Of a stretch of 64,000 nucleotides of DNA, positions 27,801-39,800 are shown piece after piece. The DNA comes from Rubrivivax sp. (GTDB lineage Bacteria; Pseudomonadota; Gammaproteobacteria; Burkholderiales; Burkholderiaceae_C), in contig JAIXWM010000187.1 of the NCBI GenBank assembly GCA_027491255.1, positions 1 to 64,000 of the forward strand, given 5' to 3'. The notes beneath the pieces were generated by a model. It did not search any database and was not told where the DNA came from. It worked only from the letters and a program-made list of their open reading frames with translations. Numbering within the stretch: position 1 is the first letter of the stretch; the number at the start of each line of letters is the position of its first letter. Made by a program: the position numbers and the translations under genes.

Positions 27801-30800
27801 CGCTGGTGTTCTGGATGTCGACGTTGGCGTAGCCGTAGGCGGCCTTGATCTGGCCGCCGCCGGTGCTCATGATCTGGCCGGCGAGGATGACGCGCCCGCC
27901 CTGCGGGAACAGATCCTCCACCACGATGGCCTGCTGGGTGGCATCGAAGTAGGCCTTCACCGGCACGCGCTCGCTGCCGAAGCTCACACCCTGCACCGGC
28001 GTGCCGCTGTCGTCGAACAGCCGGCCCTCCACGTTGGGCACGAAGGTGTCGTCCACGTGCAGCGTCACGTTCTGGGCGCCGCTCTGGATGAGGCCGTTGA
28101 TGTTGAGGAAGCGGGCCGACACCGCGATCGTGCCCTGGGCGAGGATCGCAGCCCCCGGTGCGTCGATCGCCTGCTGCAGCGTCCTGGTGCCGTCGCTCAC
28201 GCCCGCGGCGCTGGCGTAGACGTCGGTGTCGAGCGTGCCGGCCGGGTTGTAGACCAGCGCCCGCAGCGTGTCGTAGTTGACGTACTGCCGCGGGTCCTTG
28301 GCGGTGTGGAACCAGTCGTCGCTGTTGAGCGTGAAGTCCTTGGCGGCCGTGATGTTGACGGAAGAGCCGCGCAGCTCGCCCGACACGGTGATGCTGCCTT
28401 CGTCGTTGTTGACCGTGATGCTGCCGGTCTCGTTGATCACGTCGCCCACCAGGTAGAGGTCCTGGTCGTAGGTCGGCAGGGCGATCGAGACGTTGTAGCC
28501 TGCTGCCGTCTTGGGGTTGGCAGCATCCTGGTTGATGTTGATCGAGGGAGGGTCGGTGTCGCTGTTGTCGGTCAGCTTCGAGTCGTTGAAGTACACGTTG
28601 CCCGGCGTGAGCGTGGTGTAGACACCGTCGACCACCGCCACCCGGCGGCTGTCCTTGATGACCGCGTCATGGACGGTCATCGTGAACGGCGTGGCGTTGT
28701 CGATGGTGATGTTGGCGCCGGCCCGGGCCTTGACGTTGGCCAGGCTGAATGACGGCACCGAGCCATCGGCCTGGACGAACACCGAGCCCGGCGAGGCGTA
28801 GATGTCGGGCATCTCCAGGAAGAGGATGTCGAGCTCGCGCTTGACCAGCGGCACACCGTCGACCGTCGTCAGCAAGCCGAGTTCCTCGAGCGCGTCGTCG
28901 ATCAGCTCGAGCTGCACCTGGTAGCGCGCCACGGCCTCCGCGTTGTTGGCGTGGCTCTCGATCCAGGACAACACCCGCTCGCGCTGCTCCAGCAGCACGT
29001 TGCCGAGGTTCTCGTAGACGAAGCTGGGCGAGTCCAGGTCCACCGGCCGGATGGCGTAGAACTTGTCCTGCAGCGCCTGGCGCAGCAGCAAGGTGGCGTT
29101 GCTGTCGTAGATCGTGAGCGCGGCGTCGTAGGGCGCCGGCGCGGGCTCGGTGGGCTCGGTGCTGCCCAGGTCTTCCCAGACCGTGGTGTCGAGGAAGTTC
29201 TGGGTCTCCAGGATGATGGGGGTGGAGCTGTCGGTGACCGGCTTCCAGCGGTAGTAGTGCCCCTCGGTGGCCTGCCCGTAGGCCCCGGACACCGCGTGGA
29301 TGACGGTGCCGGTGTTGATGCTGAACGGTATCGCATCGAGGTTGAGTCGGCCGTACACATAGTCCACGTCGGGCGACAGGCCCAGCGCCGCCTTCTCGCC
29401 GGCGGTCAGCGCCGTGTCGAGCCGGCTTGCCGCCAGTTGTTCGCTGCCGCCGATGAAGCGCGGCTTCAACAGCACCTGGGTCTGGTTGTTGACGCCGGCC
29501 TCCACCAAGGCCGTGGGGGCCACGGTGACGGTGTTGGTGGAGTTGACGCTCGGGGCGTCGTCGACGCTGATGCCATAGGGGATGAGGGACAGCGACAGCA
29601 CGCCGCCCGATTCGGTGCCGCGCTCGTCGGCGCCGATGCCCTCGCGCGCGTTCATCGTCACGTTGCCCAGCGCCTGGACCTTGCTGGTGCCGTCGACGGC
29701 GATCGAGTTGACCTCGTTGATGACCACCTTGGCCACGGGCACGCCGATGTTGGGCAGCAGCGAATAGGCCTGGACGTCGGCATTGGCGAAGGCGTCGATC
29801 AGGTTGACCTGGCCGTAGGCGTCCTGCCCGGTGAGCAGGTTGACCTCCCCACCCTTGATGAAGGCGTTGTTCAGCGTCAGCTGGTTGCGCGCGTCGACCC
29901 CGGTGAAGGTCTCGCCACCCACCGCGCCGCTGATCAGCGAGGCGATGGTCACGTCGGCATCGACCCGTGTGTCGGCCACCGAGCGGGCGGTGACATCGAC
30001 CTTGCCGGCCGTGTTGCTCACCTGCGATCCGTCGAGGCTGACCGCGGCGGTGGACTCCAGATCCAGCCGCGAGCGGCCGAGCAGCATGTTGAAGCCGCCG
30101 ACCGATTCGCCCTCGACGGCGTCGTCGCCCTGGACATCGGTCAGGGCCTCGATACGCACGATGCCCGGATTGGCGTTGTTGCTCGTGGACGTGATCTGGG
30201 CGCTGCCGATGGCCACGCGGGCCTGCAGCCGGTCACTCTCGAGGCCGGCATCCGAGGCGCTCGACAGCACCGACAGCCCGCCCGCGGCCACCGAGGCCGA
30301 AGACAGGTTGGCGCCGCTGACGATGTCCTTGTCGAACTCGTTCTTGGCGCTGACGACGACGTTCAGGCCCGTGATCCGGGCACCATTGCCGATGTCGACC
30401 AGGGCGTCGCCCGTGGCCTGGTTGTAAAGGACGGCGCCGCTGCCGGACAGGCCGGCGATGCTCAGGGCGTCGGCCCGGCCGTCCTGGCGCATGACGCTCT
30501 CGGCCCGCACCGCGACCGAGGTGTCGGCCTCGATCACCGCATCGACCCCGACCCGGGTCCTGGCGGTCTGGTCGGTGTGGGTCTCGACGATCGCGCCGCC
30601 GATGGCCACCGCCCCCCCGGCCGCGGCCTCGCCCTCGGCCAGCGCATAGCCGGTCGACACGGCGTTGATGTTGATGTAGCCGGTCGATTGAACCTGGGCG
30701 CCATCGTCCAGCCCGGCGAAGACCTCGTCGACGCCCGTGCGGCCCATGTCGGCCCTGACGTACATCGCGCCCACCGCCAAACCACCCACCGTCACGCCGT

Positions 30801-33800
30801 GGCCCTCGGCGCGCGAGGTGTTGTGGGAGGTGGCCTGGACCAGCGTCCCGTTGGTGACGTTGCTGCGCGAGGTGCCGCTCAGGCGCGCCTTCGAGACCGA
30901 GGTGACGTCCGCCGCGGCCAGGTTGAAGCCGCCGGCGAACAGGCCGCCGGACAGGGCGAAGGCGTCGGCATCGGCCGTGCTCGTGACGAGCGACGAGACC
31001 TCCAGCGAGTCCGCCAGGACGTTGCCGTCGGACCGCGCCTCGGTGCTGCCGCCGACCTTGGCAAAGCTCAGGCTCGCGCCCAGCCCGACCAGCCCCCCGG
31101 CGTAGCCCTTGGTCAGGGCCACGGCGTCGCTGGTCGACTCGGCGTGGATCACCACGCCCCCGGCCGCCGTGATGCTGCGCCCGGCACCCATGAGGGCATC
31201 GACGACGGGCGAGGCATCGGCCACGGCGATGGCGCCGGCCGCACCGGCCAGCAGGCCCGCGCCGACCGCCAGCGCATCGGCATAGGCGTTCACGTCGGCA
31301 TCGGCCTCCAGGCGCGTGGTGCCGGCGCCGGTGGTGCGCAGGTTGCCCGCCACCCGCGACTGCAGCGTCGGCGCCACCAGCGCGACGGCAATGGACGCGC
31401 CCGCGCCCAGGCCCAGCGAGCCCGCGGCCGCGTCGGTGTCGACATCGGCCGTGGCGGCGGAGGTGGCCGACACCGTGATGTTGCGGCTGGCCTTGATGTC
31501 GCTGCCCGCACCTGTCGCGGCCGACACCAGCGGGTCGAGATTCGCCGCCGCGAGGGCCCCGGTGAGGCCGAAGCCGCCGCTGAGGCTGCCCATGAAGGCA
31601 TAGGCGCGCAGGCCGGCGTCGGACTGCGCGGAAATCTCCACGTCGCGCACCGTGGCAGCGCCCTGGCCGATGTCGCCATTCACCCAGGCCTTGGTTTCCC
31701 CGCCGACGTCGATCGCGGCCACGGAGGCCCCCGCCGCCGCGGAAGCCACCTGCACGCCCACGGCCTCGGCCAGCACCGAGCGGTCGGCCTGCGCCTTGAC
31801 CAGCACCGACCCGCCCGCACGAAGGATGTCGGCGCCGCTGTCGATGTGCGCGTACTGGCTGCTGTTGTCGTTGACCACGACGACCTGACCACCCAGGGCC
31901 ACGCCACCGGTCTGGCCGCCCCAGGCCTTGCCGCTGATGTCGGTCACGAACCCGGCGCTCACCGCGACGGTGTCGTCCAAGCCGGCACCCGCCGTGACGG
32001 TGGCGTCGCCGATGAAGGCCTCGACCTTGCTGCCCAGGTTGACGATGCCGATGCCCGCGCCGAAGGCGCCGGCCCCGCCGGAGAAGGAGCCCGCAAACTG
32101 CGTGAATTCCACGCGCTCCTTGGCGCGCACGTTGACGTCGTCGCCGGCGTCGACGACGGCGCCGGTCTGGATGGAGGCCACGGTTCCGGAGCGCGCCGCC
32201 TCGCCCGCAGCGCCGAACGCCGACGCCGAGGTGCCCGCCGGGCTCGCGCCGGCGATGCTCAGCTTGGCCAGCTGGGCCACCCGCTCCTGCTCGTAGCCGC
32301 TGCGCTGGGTCTTGGCCGCCGGCGGGTCCGCACTGGCGCTGCCGTCATCGAACTGGTCCAGTTCGGCGCCGAACAGGTTGCTGGCGCCCTCACCCTGAGC
32401 CGCCGCGGAGTTCACGGCCGCCGAATCGTAGGCCGACGACGTCTGCTGACCCGTGACATTGCCCTCGTCGTCGCGCTGCTCCACGGCATAACCCGCATTC
32501 ACGGCGTCGCCCAGGCTCCACACGGTGATCGATCCCGCCAGCCCCGCCGCGCCGGCAGCACCGGCGATGGCCACCGACTCCAGGTCACGGTTGGCCAGCG
32601 CGTGGACGTCGACGTTCTGCCGTGCCGACACGAGTGCGTCCTGCCCGATGGTGGCGGCCGTGTCGTTGCGCAGCACGCCCACGTTGACGGCGCCGCCGGC
32701 GCCCACGGCACCGGCGCCGAAGCCGCCCGTGAAGATGAAGGACTCTGCCTCGTTCAAGGCGGAGACGGTGACCGACTGGCTGGCGCCGCCGGCGACGTTG
32801 CCGTCGGTCTGGTTGATGCGCGCGCTGTCGCCGATGGACGCGGTGGTGTCGGAGTCGAAGGACTGCACCGTGACCGCAGCCGAGACGCCCACCGCGCCGG
32901 CACCGGCCGATGCGCCGATGACGAACACGTCCTCGCGGGACTCGGCCTGGACGATGACGCCGCGCCGCGTTTCGCGGCCGAAGATACCCGTGTCGTCGTC
33001 GACGGTGCCGTTGGAGACGGCGCCGAAGCCCGCACCCCCGCCGTCGGCGTCCACGGTGGCGTAATTGCCTATCGAGGCGCTCGTGTCCTTGTTCAGCGCC
33101 AGCACCCCCACGCTGCCGGTGACGCCGACCGCGCCGCCCGCCACGCCGCCGACGATCGCGAAGGTGTCGGTAGTCGCGTTGGCAAAGACCCGCACACTGC
33201 CGCCAGCGTCCACCACGGCGCCGCCGGCCAGGCTGGCCGCGTCGTCGCCGATGTAGGCCTCGGTGGTGCTGTTGATCACCAACACCCCGACCGGCAAGGC
33301 CACGCCGACGAAGCCACCGGCCGCGGCGAAGTTGAAGGTGAGCGCCTGGGCCGCGGCATCTGCGCTGACCTGCACGTCGGCGGCGGCTTCGATGCTCGCG
33401 TCGTCGTCGACGAAGGCGAAGGTGTTGCGGTTGGCCACCGTCACCCCGGCGTTGACCGATGCGCCGACATAGCCGCCGGCCACGCTGGCCACCACCGTCA
33501 TGTGCTGGTAGTCGTCGGCAGAGGACAGCAGCACGTTCTGGCCGAGGTCGGCACCGCTCTGGTCGGCGTTGACCTCGGCACCCGAGGCGACGAACGCACT
33601 CGTGGTGGCGTTGTTCACGCTCACCGTGCCGGTGACGCCGACACCCACCGTGCCGCCGCCGCCCGCGATGCCGAAGGTCTCGACGCTGTCCCGGTTGGTT
33701 GCGGTCACCACCACGCCGCGCACGCTGCCCGTGGTGCGCTCGACGCTGCGGTCCTTCGTGACCTGGTCGCCGCCCACGCTGTCGGAGGAACTCTCCGGCG

Positions 33801-36800
33801 ACAGGTTACTCGTCCCCGTGGTGTCGGGCGGCGCCACTTCGAGCTGGCCTGCGTAGCCGCCGTCCGAGTCCAGGCCGCCGAACTCCGAGGAGCCCGTGTC
33901 CGTGCTGTAGGCCGCCAGGCCGAAGCGCCCGAGGCTGGCAACGCTGGACGCCGTGCCGTCGCCGGTCACCAGCGCTTTGCGTCCGATGTAGGACTCGGTG
34001 GTCTTGTTCAGCACCGTGATCGGCATCGCCACGCCGACGCCCGCGGTTCCGCCGATGCCGAGCGAGCCCGCCACGTTGTCGACCTCGGTCTTCACGTCGG
34101 CGTCGATGATGACGTTGCCCCGCGCGTGCACATCGGCCACGCCGGCGCTGAGCGAGCCGGCATCGGTCGCGGTGTCGTCGCCGATGAACGCTCGCGTGTC
34201 GACGTTGACGACCAGGATGCCCGCCGACAGCGAGACACCGGCCGTGCCGCCGACGCCGACGGCCAGCGCGGCCGCGGCGAGTTCCTCGACGGACTGCGCC
34301 TCGACCTTGACATCGCCCTCGGCATCGACCGTTGCGCCGCCGATGAAGGCGCTGGTGTTCTTGTTCAAGGCCAGCACGTCGGCCCCTGCGCCCACGCCCG
34401 CCGTTCCCCCGGCGGCCACCGCGCCGCCGACGCCCAGCAGCTGCGTGCGGTCGGCCGCGCGCACGCTCACGCCCTGCGTTGCCGACGCCGCCGGCAGCCC
34501 CGCCACGGCAGCGTCCTGGTTGATGCGTGCGCCGTCGCGAATGGATGCCCGCGTCGTCTCGATCATCACCTGCACCGGCACCGAGGCGCCGACGCCGGCC
34601 GTGGACCCGCCGGCGCCGGTGGCCACGACCGTGAGCAGCTCCTCGCTCGAGTCGGCCTCGACCGTCAGCCCGATCGCGCCGTTGGCACGCACACGGCTGT
34701 CGGCGCCCACATAGGCCTCCACCGTGTCGGTGTGCACCAGCGTGGTGTTGGACACGCCCACCCCGGCAGAGCTCGTGCCGATGGCCGCGCTGCCGGCCAG
34801 CAGGGTGAACGAGGCCTGGCCGCTGGCGCTGAGCCTGAGGTCGCCGCCCACCTGCACGTCGGCGTAGCTGCCCGCGCCCGCCACGTCGTCGGCGATATAG
34901 GCCCGCGTCGTCGTCGTCACCGGGTACACGCCCGCGGTCACGCCCACGGCAAACCCGCCGACGCCTATGTTGGCCGCCACCGAGAACACCTTCTCGTCAG
35001 ACGAGGCCTCGATGCGCATGCCGTCCTTGGCGCGCACGACCGCCGTGTCGCCCACATAGGCCTCGGTGGTCTTGGTGATCACGCCGATGTCGACGCCCGC
35101 GCCGACGCCACCGGTGCCGCCATACTGGGCCGCGCCGGCGATGGCCCTCATGTCGCTGGCATCGGTGGCACGCAGCAGCACGTCCTGCGCGGCGTCGGCG
35201 CCGCTCAGGCTGGCATTGACCGAGGCCCCCTGGCCGAGGTAGGCGCGCGTCGTGTCGGTGAGCACGTTGACGGTGACCGAGCCGCCCACGCCAACGGACG
35301 AGCCCCCCGAGAAGCCGGCCGCGATCGTGCTGAGGTCGTCGAAGGAGGTGGCCGTGACCGCCAGGCCACGCGCCGACTCCGTCTCACGCGCACCGCCCGC
35401 ATCGCGCGTGCCCGTCTGGACGGCGTAGGTCTCGCTGCCATCGGCCGTGACGCTCGCGCCACCCTCCACAAAGGCCTGCACGGTGTCGTTGCGCACGAAG
35501 GTCGTGTTCGACAGCCCCACGGCGGCCGAACTCAGGCTGGCCGAGGCGCTGCCGGCCACGGCCGTGGTGTCGCTGTCGTGTGCCGCCTGCACGACGACAC
35601 TGCCGTCGGCATCGACGACCGCCGCTCCGTCGATGCGGGCGGTGGTGCTGAAGTTGTCCACCAGGATGGCAACCGCACCGCCCACGGCGACGCTGCTGTT
35701 GCTGATCCCGGCATTGGCAGCGATCGACAGCTGGTCGGCGCTGGCCCAGGCTTCGACCACGACGCTGCCGCCGGCGTCGACATCGGCCGAGGCACCCACA
35801 CGCGCCGCCGTGGTCTGGGTGAGCACCTGCACGTCGAAGGCGGCGCCGACGCCCGCGGAGTCGGCGCTGGCCGACAGCGCGCCGGCGAGGTTGAAGACGT
35901 CGATGTCGTCGATCGCACGCACCGTCACGTCCTGCGCAGCCGTCGCGGCATGCAGGGCGCGCTGGTTGAGCTGCGCGTTGGCGGCGATTTCGGCGCGCGT
36001 GTCGGCGGTGAAGACGCCCACCGTCACCGAGCCGCCGATGGCCGGCCCGGACTGCGACACCGCCGCGCCCAGGGCCACGCCGGCGGCGCCGACATCGCCC
36101 AGGGGGTCGGGCAGGTCGATCGCCAGCGAGCGCATCGACGCGTCGGCCAGCACGACCACCGCGCCGGCCGCGTCGACGTCGGCAGCGCCGATGCGGGCCG
36201 TCGTCGTGTGGCTCATCACGTTGACCGAGACCGCCGCGCCCACGCCCGCGCCACCGCTGCCGCCGATGGCGGCCGCGCCCGCGCCGGCGATGTTCTGCAC
36301 GCCCAGGTCGCTGCGGGCGGCGATCTCGATGCCGCTCGCCTGCGAGGCCCGCAGATCGGCGCCGTCGGCCACTTCGGCGGTGGTCGTGAACACGCCGACG
36401 TTGACGCCGACGGCACCGGCCACCGAGGTGTTGCTGCCGCTGCTGCCCTGCGAGCCGGCACCTGCCAGCGCCCAGGTGGTGAGGTCGCTGGACTGGCCGG
36501 CCGGGGTCAGGGCCTGCACGTCGATCGCGCCCGCGCTGATGTCGGCGTTGCCGATGCGCGCGAGGTTCTCGCCGATGACCACGTTGACGCCCACCGCGGC
36601 GCCCACCGCCGTCTCGCCGCCTCCGCCCCCTCCGCCTCCGCCTCCGCCGCCGGTGGCAACGGCCAGACCGATGGCCTTGATCGTCGAGTCGAGTTCCGCG
36701 CTCGAGCGCACGCTCGCCTGGCCGCTGACGCCCAGCGTGGCCGCGTCGCGGACCTGCGCCCGGGACCTGGCGTCGATGACCGACACGCCGATCGCCGCAC

Positions 36801-39800
36801 CCACCTTGACCGTGGCGCCCTGCGTGGTGGTGCTGGTGCCGTTCTCGTTGTTCTGGCTGTCGGCGCCGGTCGCCGCGCTGTTGCCTTCGCCGACCGCGGC
36901 CTCGTGGCTGGGCGCCGACTTGGTCCGGGCCGACGAGTCGGCCTCGGTCTTGCTCTTGCCGTAGTCGGTGTTCTGGCTGCCCTGCTGGTCGGCGGTCTTC
37001 TGGTCGTCGCCATCCTTGGCGCCCTTGGCCGACGCTTTGACCTGGTTGTCGCTCCTGACGACGGCGGCCGCGTCGATGGTGGCGCTCGTGCCACCGGTCA
37101 CACTGCCGGCCAGAGAAGCATCGGCCGCGTCGACCGCGACCACCACGCCGATGGCCACGCCGATGCCGGTGCCCTTGCCGCCAGCCTCGCCGTCGGCATG
37201 TGTGCGCAGCAGGTTGGCGTGCGACGCTTCCATGTCCAGGGCGCCCGACACCGCCAGGCTCGTCCCCGTGCCGAGCGCCGCCCGGGCCTCGTGGTCGGTG
37301 ACGGCGATGGCCACGGCGCCGCTGATGGCGGTGCCCTTGGTGGCGTTGGCGCCGGCCAGCGCGGCGGTGTCGGTCAGCTGCGACGACAGGGCCTGCACGG
37401 TGACGCTGGAGGCGCTGGCGCCCGAGGTCTGCAGCGTGGCGCCGTCGGTCGTGCCTGCCAGCGTGTCACTGCTCACCACATTGAGCGCGAACGACGCCCC
37501 GACCCCCAGGCCGGTGCCGCCGGCCGGGCCCTTCGGCTCGGCGCGCACGGACGACACGCCGCGGTTCTCGGCCCGCATCTCGACGGCCTGGCTGCCGTTG
37601 ACGGTGACCGTGGCGCCGTCGAGCACGCGCGCGCTGCTGTCCACGTCGGCGATGCCGATGACCACCGAACCGGCCACCCCGGTCTTCCCGCCACCGGCCC
37701 CGGAGCGCGCGAAGGCGCCGAAGGAGTGCGTCGTGTCGACGAGGCGGTGCTCGGTGCCCGAACCCGTCGAGGTGAGCGTGAGGGCCTTGCCGTCCAGGGC
37801 GTCCTCGACCGACGCCGCCAGCAGGGCCTTGCCGTCGCCAAGAAGGATCACGTGGTACGTCTGGCCGTCGGCCAGGCCGCCGATGTCGTCCGCGCTGCCG
37901 GACGCGCTGCGGTACTGCACCGCCTCGCCGGTCTGGAAGCCCTGGTCCGCGCCGAGCGTGAGCACGACGGCGCTGCCGGCCGCGTCGAAGCTGATCGCGT
38001 CCTTGAACTCCAGGAATCCGGGCTTGAGCTGGTGCCCGGCGCCGGTGCCGCCGGCCGTGAGGTCGATGGCCGTGCCGGCCAGGGCATTCGCCTCGGAGGT
38101 GGCGAGCTTGACCCGGCCGCCGTCCAGAGCGATCACGTAGTAGGTGGTGCCGCTGTCCAGGCCGCCGATCTCCGTGTTGCCGGTGTCACCCTTGTCGTAT
38201 TCGACCGCGTCACCGGTCTCCAGTCCGTGGCCGGCCCCGAGGAAGACGGTGTCATCGCCGGCATTGACCACAGGCACCGACTGCGGGGTGATGACCACGT
38301 CGCGCTCGTCCATCGACGCGCGCTGGACCAGCCCGTCGGCGCTGACCACCGAACCCGCGCCGATATCGGCACGGCTGTCGACGTTGGCCACGGTGACCGA
38401 CACCGCCGCACCCACCGAGGTGCCGCTGCCGGCCACGGTGGCGCTGCCGTCGGCACCGGCACTGGCGTCGGCGTTCGTCTCGGCCGCCAGGGTGAGCGTG
38501 CCGGTGCCGGCCGTGCCCGCGCTGATGTCCCAGCCGCCCGAAATCGAGCTGTCCGCGGTGACATGGGCCACCGTGACGGCCACGGCGCCGGCCACGCTGA
38601 CCTTGGTGCCCTCGCCGCCGTTGCCTTCGGACGTCTCGGCGCTGGCCTTGCTGGTGTCGGCCGCGGGCTTGGCGCCGGCGGCCGTGGCGCGCTGGCTCGT
38701 GAAGTCCTTTTCCTGCGTGACCTTGTCGTCGACCTGGTTGCCCTCGCCACCCTCGCCGCCGCCGCCCTCTTCCTCTTGCGCGGCGCCCGCGACACTGGCC
38801 TTGGCGTTGGACCGGCTCGCCGACTGGTTCTTCGCCTGGAACGACACGCTGCCGCCTGCGATGACGTTGCGCGACGTCGTGGCCAGCGCAGCGTCGCTGG
38901 CCACGACCAAGGCCAGCGAGATGCCCACGCCCGTGTCGCCGGACGTGGTGTCGCCTTCGCCGAGCGCCGTCGCCGACCCCTGGTGCTGCGCGCTGACGCT
39001 CAGGCTGCCCAGCTCGAGGGTCGATTCGTCGGTGCCCAGCAGGGCGCGGGTGTCGTTGCTGGCGACGCTGACCACGATGATGGGCGTGACGGCGGTGGCG
39101 CCCGCGGCGCCGCCCAGCCCCTCGGAGGCCAGCGCGTTGCCGGACTCGGCATCCAGAACGACGGCACCGGCACCCGTCATCGAGGCGCCATCGCCCAATG
39201 CGCTCGTGGTCTGCGTCTCGCCGACGTTGATGGCGATCGAGGCGCCGACGCCGACATCGCCCGCCCCGCCCTGCCTGGCCGCGGCCTTGGCAGTATTCGT
39301 GACCCGGTTCTCGCTGCCCAGCATGACGGTGCCGCTGGCGTTGATCGTCACCACCGCATCCTGCGCCACGGTGGCCGAGGCCTTGGCGATGCCCACGTTG
39401 AGGGCCAGCGCGCCGGCGACCCCGGTGTCGCCGCCGCTGGCGCCGGAGGTCGCCTCGGCCTTGAAGTCGTGCGTCGGATCGCCCGGCGCCATCACGGCCT
39501 GGATCACGAGGCCGTCGGCCTGCAGCGTCCCATCGCCCAGCACCGCGGTGTTGTTCACCGTGGCGACGTTGACGGCCACTGCGATGCCCACGCCGGTGCC
39601 GCCGGACGGGCCTTCGCCTTCCAGGGTGGTGCTGGCGTCGGCCACGGCCTGCGCGTCGGTGTGGTTCTCGGAGCGCAGCGTCAGCGTGCCGTCGGTGCTG
39701 GCGCTGCCCAGGGCGATGTCCAGGCCGTCGGCCACCGCCGCGCGCGAGGTCGAGGAGGCCACCGTGATCGCCACCGCGCCGGCCACCTGCACCTTGCCGC

